NCBI RefSeq assembly: GCF_001742165.1
Contig: NZ_CP016442.1
Span: forward strand, 1,426,001-1,490,000
Direction of reading: 5' to 3'
DNA length: 64,000 bases
Source of the DNA: Burkholderia stabilis
GTDB taxonomy: Bacteria; Pseudomonadota; Gammaproteobacteria; Burkholderiales; Burkholderiaceae
The notes beneath the pieces are model-generated. The model searched no databases. It was not told where the DNA came from and worked only from the letters and a program-made list of their open reading frames with translations. Of this stretch, positions 9,158 through 18,211 are shown piece by piece. Position 1 is the first letter of the stretch. Every line of letters starts with the position of its first letter. The translations under genes and the position numbers were made by a program.

Positions 9158-10057
9158 ATGTCCGCCACCCGCCTCCCAGATTCCGCACGCTACTGGCGCA
9201 CGCCGCTGCTGCCGGATGCGGATCTCGTCACGGCCACCTATCGCGACCACACGTTCGCGCCGCACTGGCACGACGCGTACACGATCCCCGTGATTCTCGA
9301 AGGCGCGGAACGCTTCACCTATCGCGGCAGCGGCTATGTCGCCGAAACGGGCACCGTCCCCGTGATCAATCCCGGCGAAGTGCACACGGGTTCGCGCGCA
9401 GCCGACGAAGGCTGGTGCTATCGCGTCAGCTACATGCCGGTCGACTTCATCCGCGCACTCACGAGCGCGATCGCGGGCCGCCCGCAGGATGCGCCGTGGT
9501 TTGCCCCCGACGTGATTCGCGACGCCGACCTCGCGGCCCGGCTCGCGCTTGCGCACCGGATGATGGAGGCCGGCAGCGAGCGCGCGCCGTCCTCGCATGC
9601 GCACGGGCAGCCAGCCGACGATCCGGCGGCCGGCGCCCCGCGCATCTACGATCCGCTCGCCGCCGAAACGGCGATGCTCGACGCGCTGTCGACGCTGATC
9701 GTGCGTCATGCCGACGCGCTGCCGCGCCCGGCGCCGTTCATGGCTGACGAACCGCGCGTCGACGCGATGCGCGAGCGGCTCGCCGCTGATCTCACATGCA
9801 CCGTGACGCTCGACGAAGTCGCGCAGGCGGCCGGCCTGTCGCCGTTCCACGCAGCGCGCCTGTTCACGCGCACGACCGGCATGCCGCCGCATGCGTGGCG
9901 CAACCAGTTGCGATTGCAGCGCGCGCTGGCGCCGCTGCGCGCGGGCGTGCCCGTCGCCGATGTCGCGGCGGCCAGCGGCTTCGTCGACCAGAGCCACTTC
10001 ACGCGGCATTTCAAACGGATGTTCGGCGTGCCGCCCGGGCGCTGGCAGGCGCGCTGA
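9158..10057 (+). CDS. AraC family transcriptional regulator
   Basis: A 299-residue regulator with an N-terminal cupin-type AraC sensing domain (HWHDAYTIPVILEG, residues about 40-53; INPGEVHTG) and a C-terminal double helix-turn-helix. The second HTH is VADVAAASGFVDQSHFTRHFKRMFGVPPG near the end. It lies 150 bp upstream of azlCD on the same strand, so it may regulate that exporter; relatives of this pair arrangement are common. The effector is unknown. Confidence 0.9.
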   Translation: MSATRLPDSARYWRTPLLPDADLVTATYRDHTFAPHWHDAYTIPVILEGAERFTYRGSGYVAETGTVPVINPGEVHTGSRAADEGWCYRVSYMPVDFIRALTSAIAGRPQDAPWFAPDVIRDADLAARLALAHRMMEAGSERAPSSHAHGQPADDPAAGAPRIYDPLAAETAMLDALSTLIVRHADALPRPAPFMADEPRVDAMRERLAADLTCTVTLDEVAQAAGLSPFHAARLFTRTTGMPPHAWRNQLRLQRALAPLRAGVPVADVAAASGFVDQSHFTRHFKRMFGVPPGRWQAR

Positions 10058-10207
10058 CACGCCGCTTTCCGCCCGTCCCTGCACACGGCCACCGCGACAA
10101 CGCCACACCGCCACACCGACAAACGCCCCAGCGCCAACCCCGATCCCGATCCCGCGACCGCAAGAACATACAAGCCGTCCCGCCACCGGCCCGCTATCCT
10201 CGAGTTC

Positions 10208-10975
10208 ATGGAGAAGCACGCTTTGAACCCGACACCCCCATCGCCCCCTCGCCGCCCGCTCAACGAATGGCTCGACGGCGCGCGCGACACGATCCCGATG
10301 ATGATCGGCGCGGCGCCGTTCGGCGTGATTTTCGGCACGCTCGTCGGCGGCGGCCCGCTCGCCGCCTGGCATGGCGCGCTGATGTCGCTCGCCGTGTTCG
10401 CGGGCTCCGCGCAGTTCATCGCTCTCGGCCTGATCGCCGGCAGCGCGAGCTTCGTCGTCGTGCTCGCGACGACCCTGATCGTGAACCTGCGCCACCTGCT
10501 GTACAGCGCGACGCTCGCGCCCTATGTCGCGCACCTGCCGCTGCGCTGGCGCGCCACGCTCGGTGCGCTGATGACCGACGAGGTGTTCGCGGTCGCCTAC
10601 GCGCACTACCGGCACTTCCCGCCCGGCACGATCGGCCCCCACTACTTCTTCGGGTCGGGGCTCGCGATGTACCTGAACTGGCAGGTCTGGACGCTCGCGG
10701 GCATCGGCTTCGGCGCGGCGTTCCCGGGCCTGCAGTCGCTCGGTCTCGATTTCGCGATGGCGGCGACCTTCATCGCGATCGTCGTGCCGCAGCTCGGCAC
10801 GCTGCGCTACTTCGCGGCGGCCGCGACGGCCGGCACGCTCGCGTACTTCTGGCAGGGCTGGCCGTACAAGCTCGGGCTGCTCGGCGCGGTCGCCGCCGGC
10901 GTCGCGATCGGCGTCGCGCTCACGCTGCTGCACGAACGCGCGCGCGCCAGCTCGCGCACGGAGGCCGCATCGTGA
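10208..10975 (+). CDS. azlC: AzlC family branched-chain amino acid exporter, large subunit
   Basis: A 255-residue membrane protein of the AzlC family, which with AzlD forms a branched-chain amino acid efflux system. The N-terminal signature DTIPMMIGAAPFGVIFG and the conserved FAGSAQFIALGLI and NLRHLLYSATLAPY segments are visible, along with seven or so hydrophobic stretches. The stop overlaps the azlD start (GTGA), so the two are coupled. Confidence 0.93.
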   Translation: MEKHALNPTPPSPPRRPLNEWLDGARDTIPMMIGAAPFGVIFGTLVGGGPLAAWHGALMSLAVFAGSAQFIALGLIAGSASFVVVLATTLIVNLRHLLYSATLAPYVAHLPLRWRATLGALMTDEVFAVAYAHYRHFPPGTIGPHYFFGSGLAMYLNWQVWTLAGIGFGAAFPGLQSLGLDFAMAATFIAIVVPQLGTLRYFAAAATAGTLAYFWQGWPYKLGLLGAVAAGVAIGVALTLLHERARASSRTEAAS

Positions 10976-11310
10976 GCTACGCGCTGCTGATCCTCGGCAT
11001 GGCCGTCATCACGTACGCGATCCGCACGACGCTGTTCCTGTTCGGCGAGCGGCTGACCTTCCCGCCGCTCGTGCGGACCGCGCTCGGCTTCGTGCCCGTC
11101 ACCGTGCTGACCGCGATCATCGTGCCGATGACCGTCTCGCCGCACGGCGGCACGGCCGAGCTCACCTGGCGCAATCCGCAGCTCGTCGGCGCACTCGCCG
11201 CCGTGCTCGTGTCGGCGGCGACCCGCCGGCCGCTCGTGACGATCGCCGCCGGTCTCGCGGTGTTCTTTTTCTGGCAAGGGATCGTGCTGCCGCACTGGCT
11301 GCCCGCCTGA
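10972..11310 (+). CDS. azlD: AzlD family branched-chain amino acid exporter, small subunit
   Basis: A 112-residue protein with four hydrophobic segments. TYAIRTTLFLFGERLTFPP near the start and ALGFVPVTVLTAII are typical of AzlD. The GTG start overlaps the azlC stop by 4 bp. It acts in the inner membrane as partner of AzlC. Confidence 0.92.
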   Translation: MSYALLILGMAVITYAIRTTLFLFGERLTFPPLVRTALGFVPVTVLTAIIVPMTVSPHGGTAELTWRNPQLVGALAAVLVSAATRRPLVTIAAGLAVFFFWQGIVLPHWLPA

Positions 11311-11471
11311 GCAAACGCTCGGTCACGCACGCTCAAGTTTCCGCCCGACGCGCCGATATAGGGTATGAAGACCCGCCACCGGCCTCGGCGCGCACCGGTC
11401 AGTCGACGCTGCGCCCGCACCGGTGCGCCGTGCCGGCCGCCGGCTTGCGCGGGCCGCCATCGAGACGATTC

Positions 11472-12254
11472 ATGGGCCAGATCACCCTTTCCCTCAAGGA
11501 CGACACGCTCGAGTCCCTGCGCAAGGACTACGACGCGTTCGTCCGCGTGTCGCTGAAACTCGACCCGCAGTTCGCGACGCCGTCGTTCGAGGATTTCCTG
11601 CGCGCCAAGCTGCTCGACAACATGGTGCCGCTGACCGAGCACGCAGTGCAGCGCATGCTGCAGGGCGGCCAGTACGCATGGGCAAAGCGCACGCTCGACA
11701 AGGAATTTCCGGACGTCGTCGCGATCCTGATGCGGCAGGCCGGCGAATTCGGCTTCGGCTTCGCGTCGCGTTCCGAATGGACGCCCGACGAACTCGCGAA
11801 GGCGTGCCGCGACTGGGCGAAGGCGATCGTCGCCGAAGCGCAGGGCGACCCGTCGCTGATCGACCCGCTCGCCTCGCAGATCAAGGGCGCGGCGCAGGAC
11901 ATCCAGACGCTCGAGGAACTGATGCAGACGCCCGCGTGGCGGCTCGCGGAATCGCTGCGGCAACGGATCTACGAGGCGAAGCTCGCGTGCGAAATGAGCG
12001 TGGGCAGCACCGCGCGCGACAAGCTCGGTGAACTGCGCGGCCTGTTGCGGCTCGGGCTCGCGCATGGCTCGTTCCAGAAGCAGGAAGCGCAGCAGATCAT
12101 GGAATACCTGCGGCTGCTGAAGCCGGAAATTTTCGTCGAGGAACCGTACGACGTCTTCGCGCGACTCGCCGCGTGGCTGCGCGCCGTATTCACGCCGGCT
12201 GCCACGCGACCGGCGCAGGGACAAGGCCAGGGCCAGGGGCAACGCCGGCCGTAA
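11472..12254 (+). CDS. Conserved hypothetical protein, mostly alpha-helical
   Basis: A 260-residue soluble protein I cannot assign. From MGQITLSLKDDTLESL it is rich in amphipathic helices with many Leu/Glu/Lys, without a signal peptide or membrane segment, and ends in a Gly-Gln repeat (QGQGQGQGQ). I use the ATG at 11472 because it follows AGACGATTC and gives a natural beta-strand start; the frame extends 42 bp further upstream. No catalytic motif is obvious. The function is unknown. Confidence 0.8.
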   Translation: MGQITLSLKDDTLESLRKDYDAFVRVSLKLDPQFATPSFEDFLRAKLLDNMVPLTEHAVQRMLQGGQYAWAKRTLDKEFPDVVAILMRQAGEFGFGFASRSEWTPDELAKACRDWAKAIVAEAQGDPSLIDPLASQIKGAAQDIQTLEELMQTPAWRLAESLRQRIYEAKLACEMSVGSTARDKLGELRGLLRLGLAHGSFQKQEAQQIMEYLRLLKPEIFVEEPYDVFARLAAWLRAVFTPAATRPAQGQGQGQGQRRP

Positions 12255-12276
12255 CGGTGCGCACGCACACATGAAA

Positions 12277-12309
12277 GCGGCCCGGTTCGCACGAAACGAA
12301 CCGGGCCGC
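12277..12309. repeat. Perfect 13-bp inverted repeat between converging genes
   Basis: GCGGCCCGGTTCG and its exact complement separated by a 7-nt loop. It lies between two converging genes and could end transcription, but there is no T run on either side. Confidence 0.6.
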
Positions 12310-12364
12310 CGGATGGCCGCCGTCGCGACGCGCCGCTCAGGGTAAGCGTCGCGCCGGGCGACGC

Positions 12365-12766
12365 TTACTGCGTGGCGCCCTGGGCCGATGCACCACCTTC
12401 CGCGCCGACCGACGCGCCGCCTTCGGTCGCTTCGCCGGCCTTCGCCTTGGCCGAGCCGGCATGGCTCTTGGCCGACTTCGCCGCATGCTTCGCGTGCTTC
12501 TTGGTCGAATGGACGGCCGACGACGCCGTATCCTTCGCGCCGTCTGCCGCCGCGCCGACCGCATTGGTTGCGCCGCCGACCGCATTGCCCGACGCGTTCA
12601 CGCCGGCGCCGCCCTGCACGCCCGCGCCGACACCCGCCGCCGGGGTCTGCGCCTGCATGCCGGCGCCTGCCGCGCCCTGCGCCGCCGTGCCCGTCTGGGC
12701 AAATGCAGCCGAAGTAGCGAACGCCGTCAGCGCGGCACCGATCAGCATCGTACGAATCTTGGACAT
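12365..12766 (-). CDS. Secreted Ala/Gly/Lys-rich low-complexity protein
   Basis: A 133-residue protein starting MSKIRTMLIGAALTAFA with a signal peptide probably cleaved after AAFA (near residue 23). The mature part is about half Ala and Gly. It has GVGAGVQGG-type repeats, then a Lys/Ala/Ser block (STKKHAKHAAKSAKSHAGS) like histone-H1 tails, and an acidic Gly end. GAGGAG precedes the ATG. I recognise no domain; it may be a periplasmic or surface structural protein. Confidence 0.75.
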   Translation of the reverse strand: MSKIRTMLIGAALTAFATSAAFAQTGTAAQGAAGAGMQAQTPAAGVGAGVQGGAGVNASGNAVGGATNAVGAAADGAKDTASSAVHSTKKHAKHAAKSAKSHAGSAKAKAGEATEGGASVGAEGGASAQGATQ

Positions 12767-13036
12767 GGCAATTCTCCTCAGGAAGTTGTGGGCGAGAACC
12801 GCAGCGATGCGGCCCGTCGCGTCCCCCGCCGCAACACGCAGCAGGTACGACAAAAGACCCGCGGCGCACACGGCCGGTTCTCGAATCTCTCAGACTGTTA
12901 CCCACCGTTTCATTTGCTGACGAATCGCTCACAGTCCTTAACAACTGCGCGCCGCAGCCGCCCGCGCTCGCGCGCCGGCCCGTGGTGCCGTATGATGCGG
13001 GGCGATTCCTCCCGCGCATCGCGCACCTTCTTCGTC

Positions 13037-13255
13037 ATGCCCAATCTGGATTTCACGCTGACCGGCGAATACGTCGAGCTGCACAACCTTCTCAAGATCA
13101 CCGGCCTCGCGGACAGCGGCGGCACGGCGAAACTGATCGTCGCGTCCGGCGCGGTGAAAGTCGACGGCGCGGTCGAACTGCGCAAGACCTGCAAGATCCG
13201 CGCAGGACAGGTCGTGCTGCTCGGCGACACGCGCATCGCGGTGCGCGAAGCCTAG
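13037..13255 (+). CDS. S4-domain RNA-binding protein (YbcJ-like)
   Basis: A 72-residue single S4 domain with the family pattern YVELHNLLKITGLADSGG, AKLIVASGAVKVDG and VLLGDTRIAV. YbcJ-type proteins bind structured RNA, probably rRNA. It stands alone, before the MATE exporter gene. Start at MPNLDF, the usual beginning of the family. Confidence 0.88.
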   Translation: MPNLDFTLTGEYVELHNLLKITGLADSGGTAKLIVASGAVKVDGAVELRKTCKIRAGQVVLLGDTRIAVREA

Positions 13256-13390
13256 GGCGCGACCGTTCCCCTTTCCGCGACATGGCCATCGGCGCGCGCG
13301 TTCGACACGGTTCGAATAAAGCCGTAAGCTAACCGTCTCTCAAAATAAATACATACAGCGCGGGCCCGCACCCGCGCGAGCGCCCATTCC

Positions 13391-14779
13391 ATGTCGCATT
13401 CCGGTCTTACGCGGACGGCCGCCGCGCCGCCGTCCCTGTCCAGTCACGCCGCCGATACCGCGCGCCTCGCCGCTCCCCTCGCGATCGCGCAACTCTCGCA
13501 GATGGCGATGAGCGTCACCGACACGGTGCTGCTCGGCTCGCTCGGCCCCGATTCGCTCGCGGCGGGCGGGCTCGGCGCGAACTTCTTCTTCGTCATCGTC
13601 ACCATCCTGCAAGGCGTGCTGTCGTCGATCAGCGTGAGCGTCGCGCATGCGCGCGGCGCCCAGGCCGAGGACCGCGTGCCGCACATCTACTGGACGGGCT
13701 TCGCGCTGTCCGTGCTGCTCGCGATTCCGGCGATCATCGCGCTGTCGCTGGCCGAACCGATCCTGCTGATGTTCCACGAGCCGCCGCTGCTCGCGCATCA
13801 CGTCGGCGAATACACGGGCATCCTGCGTTTCGCCGCGCTCGGCAGCCTGATCGGCGTCGGGCTGATGCGCGCGTTCCTGCCGGCGATCGGCGCCGCACGG
13901 CGGCTGCTGTGGGTGTCGATCAGCGGCGTCGGGATCAACGGCGTGCTGAACTACGGGCTGATCCACGGTGCATTCGGGCTGCCGCGCCTCGGCTTTCTCG
14001 GCTCGGCGGTCGCGACCACGATCACGATCTGGCTCACCGCGCTCGCGCTGATCTGGCTGCTGCATGGCCGCCAACGGTTCCGCCATTTCGTGACCGCCGC
14101 GCGCCCGAAGCTGCCCGTGATGGGCGAGCTGATCGGCATCGGCTGGCCCGTCGCGATCACGTACGGGGTCGAATCGACGCTGTTCCTCGCCACCGGCCTC
14201 ACGGTCGGCGTGCTCGGCGCGACCTCGCTCGCCGCGCACCAGATCGCGCTGAACGTCGCGTCGGTGTCGTTCATGGTGCCGCTCGCGATCGGCCAGGCCG
14301 CCAATGTCCGCGTCGGCTACTGGGTCGGCGCGGGTTCGCCCGTCGCCGCGCGGCATGCCGGCTTCGTCGCGCTCGCGCTCGGCGTCGCGTTCATGTCGCT
14401 GTCGGGCATCGTGATGATCGTCGCGCCGCATGCGATCGTCGGCCTGTACCTGCACCTCGACGACCCGGCCAACACGGCCACGGTATCGCTCGCCGCTTCG
14501 CTGCTCGGCATCGCCGCGGTGTTCCAGATCGTCGACGGGATGCAAACCGTCGCGTCGGGCGCGCTGCGCGGCCTGAAGGACACGCGCATCCCGATGCTCG
14601 CCGCAACCTTCGGCTACTGGGGCATCGGCTTTCCGACCGGCTACTGGTTCGCGTTCCACGCGGGCCTCGGCGCGCGCGGCCTGTGGTGGGGGCTCGCGGC
14701 CGGCCTCGCGAGCGTCGCCGCGCTGATGGCATGGCGCTTTCATCTGAAGACTGCGTCGCTCATCGCGACGCGGCACTGA
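13391..14779 (+). CDS. norM: MATE family multidrug efflux transporter (NorM-like)
   Basis: A 462-residue inner-membrane exporter with about 12 transmembrane segments in two similar halves. LAAPLAIAQLSQMAMSVTDT near residue 28 is the N-terminal MATE signature, and GWPVAITYGVEST plus LAAHQIALNVASVSFMVPL mark the second half. It should couple drug extrusion to Na+ or H+. The start at MSHSGL gives the normal length. Confidence 0.9.
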   Translation: MSHSGLTRTAAAPPSLSSHAADTARLAAPLAIAQLSQMAMSVTDTVLLGSLGPDSLAAGGLGANFFFVIVTILQGVLSSISVSVAHARGAQAEDRVPHIYWTGFALSVLLAIPAIIALSLAEPILLMFHEPPLLAHHVGEYTGILRFAALGSLIGVGLMRAFLPAIGAARRLLWVSISGVGINGVLNYGLIHGAFGLPRLGFLGSAVATTITIWLTALALIWLLHGRQRFRHFVTAARPKLPVMGELIGIGWPVAITYGVESTLFLATGLTVGVLGATSLAAHQIALNVASVSFMVPLAIGQAANVRVGYWVGAGSPVAARHAGFVALALGVAFMSLSGIVMIVAPHAIVGLYLHLDDPANTATVSLAASLLGIAAVFQIVDGMQTVASGALRGLKDTRIPMLAATFGYWGIGFPTGYWFAFHAGLGARGLWWGLAAGLASVAALMAWRFHLKTASLIATRH

Positions 14780-14928
14780 GCGCGACACGACACGAAATCG
14801 CGGCCGACGCTATGCTTGTCGGTTGAAGGCCCGAGACATCAAGACGCCGCGCGAGCGGCGCGACTGCCTCACGATACGTCTGACGCCGCGCGACGCGCGG
14901 CCTTTCCCCTTTCCAGGAGGAGTGCATC

Positions 14929-16323
14929 ATGAATGAAGCAGTTCGGATGGAACGCGACACGTTCGGCGAAATCGCCGTGCCGGCCAACCGGCTCTGGGGC
15001 GCGCAGACCGAGCGCTCGCTGCAGAATTTCCGGATTTCGACCGAGAAGCAGTCGCCCGAGCTGATCCACGCGCTGGCGATCGTCAAGCGCGCCGCGGCGG
15101 CCGTGAACCAGTCGCTCGGCGTGCTGGCCGACGACAAGGCGCGCGCGATCATCGACGCGGCCGACGAGATCATCGCCGGCAAGCATCCGCGCGAATTCCC
15201 GCTCGCGGTCTGGCAGACGGGCTCCGGCACGCAGACCAACATGAACCTCAACGAAGTGATCGCGAACCGCGCGAGCGAGCTGATGGGCGGCGAGCGCGGC
15301 GAAGCGCGCAAGGTTCATCCGAACGACGACGTGAACCGCGGGCAGTCGTCGAACGACGTGTTCCCGACCGCGATGCACATCGCGGCCGCGTACGCGATCG
15401 TCAACCACCTGCTGCCGGCGCTGCGCACGCTGCGCGCGACGCTCGACGCGAAATCGAAAGCGTTCGCCGACATCGTGAAGATCGGCCGCACGCACCTGCA
15501 GGACGCCACGCCGCTCACGCTCGGCCAGGAGTTCTCCGGCTACGTCGCGCAGCTCGACCAGGGCATCCGGCACGTCGAATCCGCACTGCCGCACCTGTAC
15601 GAACTCGCGCTCGGCGGCACCGCGGTCGGCACGGGGCTGAACGCGCATCCGGAATTCGCGGTGCGCGTCGCCGACGAAATCGGCCGGCTCGCGAAGCTGC
15701 CGTTCGTGACGGCGCCGAGCAAGTTCGAGGTGATGGCGGCCGCCGACGCGCTGGTGTTCGCGCACGGCGCGCTGAAGACGGTTGCGGCCGGCCTGATGAA
15801 GATCGCAAACGACGTCCGCTGGCTCGCGAGCGGGCCGCGCTGCGGGCTCGGCGAGCTGTCGATTCCGGAGAACGAGCCGGGCAGCTCGATCATGCCGGGC
15901 AAGGTGAACCCGACGCAGTCGGAGGCCGTGACGATGCTGTGCTGCCAGGTGTTCGGCAATGACGTCGCGGTCAACTTCGGCGGCGCAAGCGGCAATTTCG
16001 AGCTGAACGTGTTCCGGCCGATGATCGCGCACAACCTGCTTCAATCGGTGCGGCTGCTCGCCGACGGAGCGCAGAGCTTCAACGATCATTGCGCGGTGGG
16101 CATTGAGCCGAATCGCGCGCGCATCGACCTGCTGCTGAACGAATCGCTGATGCTCGTGACGGCGCTCAATCCGCACATCGGCTACGACAAGTCGGCGCAG
16201 ATCGCGAAGAAGGCGCACAAGGAAGGCACGACGCTGAAGGCCGCCGCGCTCGCGCTCGGCTACCTGACCGAGGCGGAATTCGATGCGTGGGTGCGCCCCG
16301 AACAGATGATCGGGTCGCAGTAA
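14929..16323 (+). CDS. fumC: Class II fumarate hydratase FumC
   Basis: A 464-residue enzyme interconverting fumarate and L-malate in the TCA cycle, iron-free and homotetrameric. The fumarase/lyase signature [13 protein letters not shown] is at about residues 318-330. The substrate residues [10 protein letters not shown] and [10 protein letters not shown] and the [11 protein letters not shown] motif are all intact. A strong AGGAGG site precedes the ATG by 8 bp. Monocistronic: converging thioesterase downstream. Confidence 0.97.
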   Translation: MNEAVRMERDTFGEIAVPANRLWGAQTERSLQNFRISTEKQSPELIHALAIVKRAAAAVNQSLGVLADDKARAIIDAADEIIAGKHPREFPLAVWQTGSGTQTNMNLNEVIANRASELMGGERGEARKVHPNDDVNRGQSSNDVFPTAMHIAAAYAIVNHLLPALRTLRATLDAKSKAFADIVKIGRTHLQDATPLTLGQEFSGYVAQLDQGIRHVESALPHLYELALGGTAVGTGLNAHPEFAVRVADEIGRLAKLPFVTAPSKFEVMAAADALVFAHGALKTVAAGLMKIANDVRWLASGPRCGLGELSIPENEPGSSIMPGKVNPTQSEAVTMLCCQVFGNDVAVNFGGASGNFELNVFRPMIAHNLLQSVRLLADGAQSFNDHCAVGIEPNRARIDLLLNESLMLVTALNPHIGYDKSAQIAKKAHKEGTTLKAAALALGYLTEAEFDAWVRPEQMIGSQ

Positions 16324-16369
16324 CGGCTGCACGACGGGCGCGGCGCGAGCGGCGCGGCGCCCGTTGGTA

Positions 16370-16882
16370 TCAGACCGCGCCCTTCGCGACTTCTTCCGGT
16401 TTCATCTCGACGATCTTGTCGAGCGCGGCGCGCACGTCGGCCGCATATTTCGCAAGCACCTTCTGCTCGTCGGTCTCGGGCACGAACGGCGGCACCGGCA
16501 CCGGGTTGCCGTTCTCGTCGACCGCGACGAACACGACGAGGCAATCGGTCGTCTGGCGCAGCACGCCGCCCTTCGGATCGCCGGCGTGCACGGACACATG
16601 GATGTGCATGCTGGTGCGGCCCGTCGCGACGACGCGCGCCTTCAGCTCGACGAGATTACCGACCAGGATCGGACGCTGGAAACGGATGTTGCCGACGCTG
16701 ACCGTCACGCAATAGCGGCTCGACCAGACTGCCGCGCACGCATACGCGACCTCGTCGATCCACTTCATCAGCGCGCCGCCATGCACCTTGCCGCCGAAGT
16801 TCACGGACGACGGCTCGGCGAGGAAGCGGAATACGGTTTCGGTGCGGTCGAGGGCGGCCGGTACGGGGGACGGTTGGGACAT
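16370..16882 (-). CDS. Acyl-CoA thioesterase (hotdog fold, YciA/ACOT type)
   Basis: A 170-residue hotdog thioesterase. The helix-entry sequence NFGGKVHGGALMKWIDEVAYACA at about residues 23-45 includes the typical H-G-G and Asp, followed by NIRFQRPILVGNLVEL. The family hydrolyses acyl-CoA to free fatty acid and CoA. A longer open frame runs upstream but lacks similarity; the ATG at 16882 fits the family. Confidence 0.9.
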   Translation of the reverse strand: MSQPSPVPAALDRTETVFRFLAEPSSVNFGGKVHGGALMKWIDEVAYACAAVWSSRYCVTVSVGNIRFQRPILVGNLVELKARVVATGRTSMHIHVSVHAGDPKGGVLRQTTDCLVVFVAVDENGNPVPVPPFVPETDEQKVLAKYAADVRAALDKIVEMKPEEVAKGAV

Positions 16883-17001
16883 CTTGTTGGCTCCAGGCGG
16901 CGGGGGCGCTGTAATCGGGCCATTATACGTTGCACTGCGGCAACGCGTCGCGGCGCGCCCCGTGTGGCGGGGCTGCGCCGGCCGCACCCGGACGGCGCCG
17001 T

Positions 17002-17142
17002 TCAGCGGCGCACCGTGATGCCCTGGTCGATCGTCCCGTACATCTCGAGGCTGCCGCCCCGCTCGCCGGCGGCGCCCGCGCCGCCTTGCGCACAGGCCGC
17101 GCAAACGAGCGCGGCCACCAACAGGCAGAAAATCGTCTTCAT
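17002..17142 (-). CDS. 46-residue exported peptide with a porin-like end
   Basis: Translation of the minus strand from the ATG at 17142 gives MKTIFCLLVAALVCAACAQG at the start, a short hydrophobic leader with two cysteines near its end, then a Gly-rich link and LEMYGTIDQGITVRR before TGA. The leader looks like a signal or lipoprotein signal peptide, although the lipobox (CAAC or ALVC) is not canonical. The end resembles the first strand of Burkholderia porins (YG-x-I/V-D-x-G-I). It is too short for many gene finders. Function unknown. Confidence 0.55.
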   Translation of the reverse strand: MKTIFCLLVAALVCAACAQGGAGAAGERGGSLEMYGTIDQGITVRR

Positions 17143-17344
17143 CGTTGCATCGCGTCACGTGCGGCGGCCCGTTGCCGCCGCGTCCGGCCATTCTACGCGC
17201 GGCCCGCACGGGGCCGCGGTTCGATCCGCGGCATCGGCGGCGCTCTCGCCCGCGTCCGCGGCATCCGACATTTCAGCCGGACGCGAAACATCGAATGCCT
17301 GCACCCACTACACTGCAAGTCATCCCGCCTGACGAGACACGACG

Positions 17345-18052
17345 ATGACCGATCAAGACGACCACCACTTCCCGGGCCTGAGCCGCATCGGCGCACTGAT
17401 CGCCGACCCGGGGCGCGCCGCGATGCTGTGGGTGCTGATGGACGGCAGCGCACGACCTGCCGGCGAACTGACGATGATCGCGGGGCTGTCGCCGTCCGCC
17501 GCGAGCGCGCACCTCGCGCGGCTGACCGAAGGCGGACTGCTCGCGCCCGAGGTGCGCGGCCGGCACCGCTATTACCGCATCGCGTCGGCCGATATCGCGG
17601 CGTCGCTCGAGGCGCTCGCGAACGTCGCCCGCGCGGCCGCGCCGCACCGCCCGGTTCCGCCGCCGTCGCGCACGGTGCCGGCCGAACTGCGCTATGCGCG
17701 CACCTGCTACGACCACATGGCCGGCGAACTCGCGGTGCGCATCTTCGACGGGCTCACCGCGCGCGGCTGGCTGCTCGCGGACGGCGATGCGATCGAGACC
17801 ACCGAGCTCGGCACCCAGGCGCTCGCGCAATGGGGCATCGACGTCGCGCAGCAGCGCACGCGCCGGCGCCGCTTCGCGTGCGGCTGCCTCGACTGGAGCG
17901 AACGGCGCGCGCATCTCGGCGGCGCGCTCGGCGCGGCGCTGCTCGACAGCTTCTGCGCGCACGGCTGGATCGAGCGCGCCGCACGGCCGCGCGTGCTGCG
18001 CGTCACCGTGCCCGGACAGCAGGTTTTCGACGCGTGGCTTACGTCCGCTTGA
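17345..18052 (+). CDS. ArsR/SmtB-like winged-helix transcriptional regulator
   Basis: A 235-residue protein. The N-terminal winged helix (about residues 10-85) has DPGRAAMLWVLMDGSARPAGEL and the recognition helix SPSAASAHLARLTEGGLL followed by the wing GRHRYYRIA. The C-terminal half (about 110-235) has a CYDHMAGELAVRIFDGL segment and a CGCLDWSERRAHLGG motif seen in longer ArsR-like regulators. Three cysteines might bind metal or sense redox state. The target is unknown. Confidence 0.85.
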   Translation: MTDQDDHHFPGLSRIGALIADPGRAAMLWVLMDGSARPAGELTMIAGLSPSAASAHLARLTEGGLLAPEVRGRHRYYRIASADIAASLEALANVARAAAPHRPVPPPSRTVPAELRYARTCYDHMAGELAVRIFDGLTARGWLLADGDAIETTELGTQALAQWGIDVAQQRTRRRRFACGCLDWSERRAHLGGALGAALLDSFCAHGWIERAARPRVLRVTVPGQQVFDAWLTSA

Positions 18053-18211
18053 CGCCTGCATTGCGGCTGCACGACAACGGCGCGCGATGGACAGGTTTTG
18101 TTACATCGCGTGCCATTCGACTTACAAAACACCGAGCATTGAAACAGGCCGAGCGGATATTGTGAATTCAACGGCACGAATCGACGCGCCGCGATAACGA
18201 AGACGCTCATC

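Noticed and set aside
9089..10933. Open frame of about 600 codons opposite the AraC regulator and azlC
   Set aside because: Antisense shadow without recognisable domain; the opposite strand has clear AraC and AzlC motifs.
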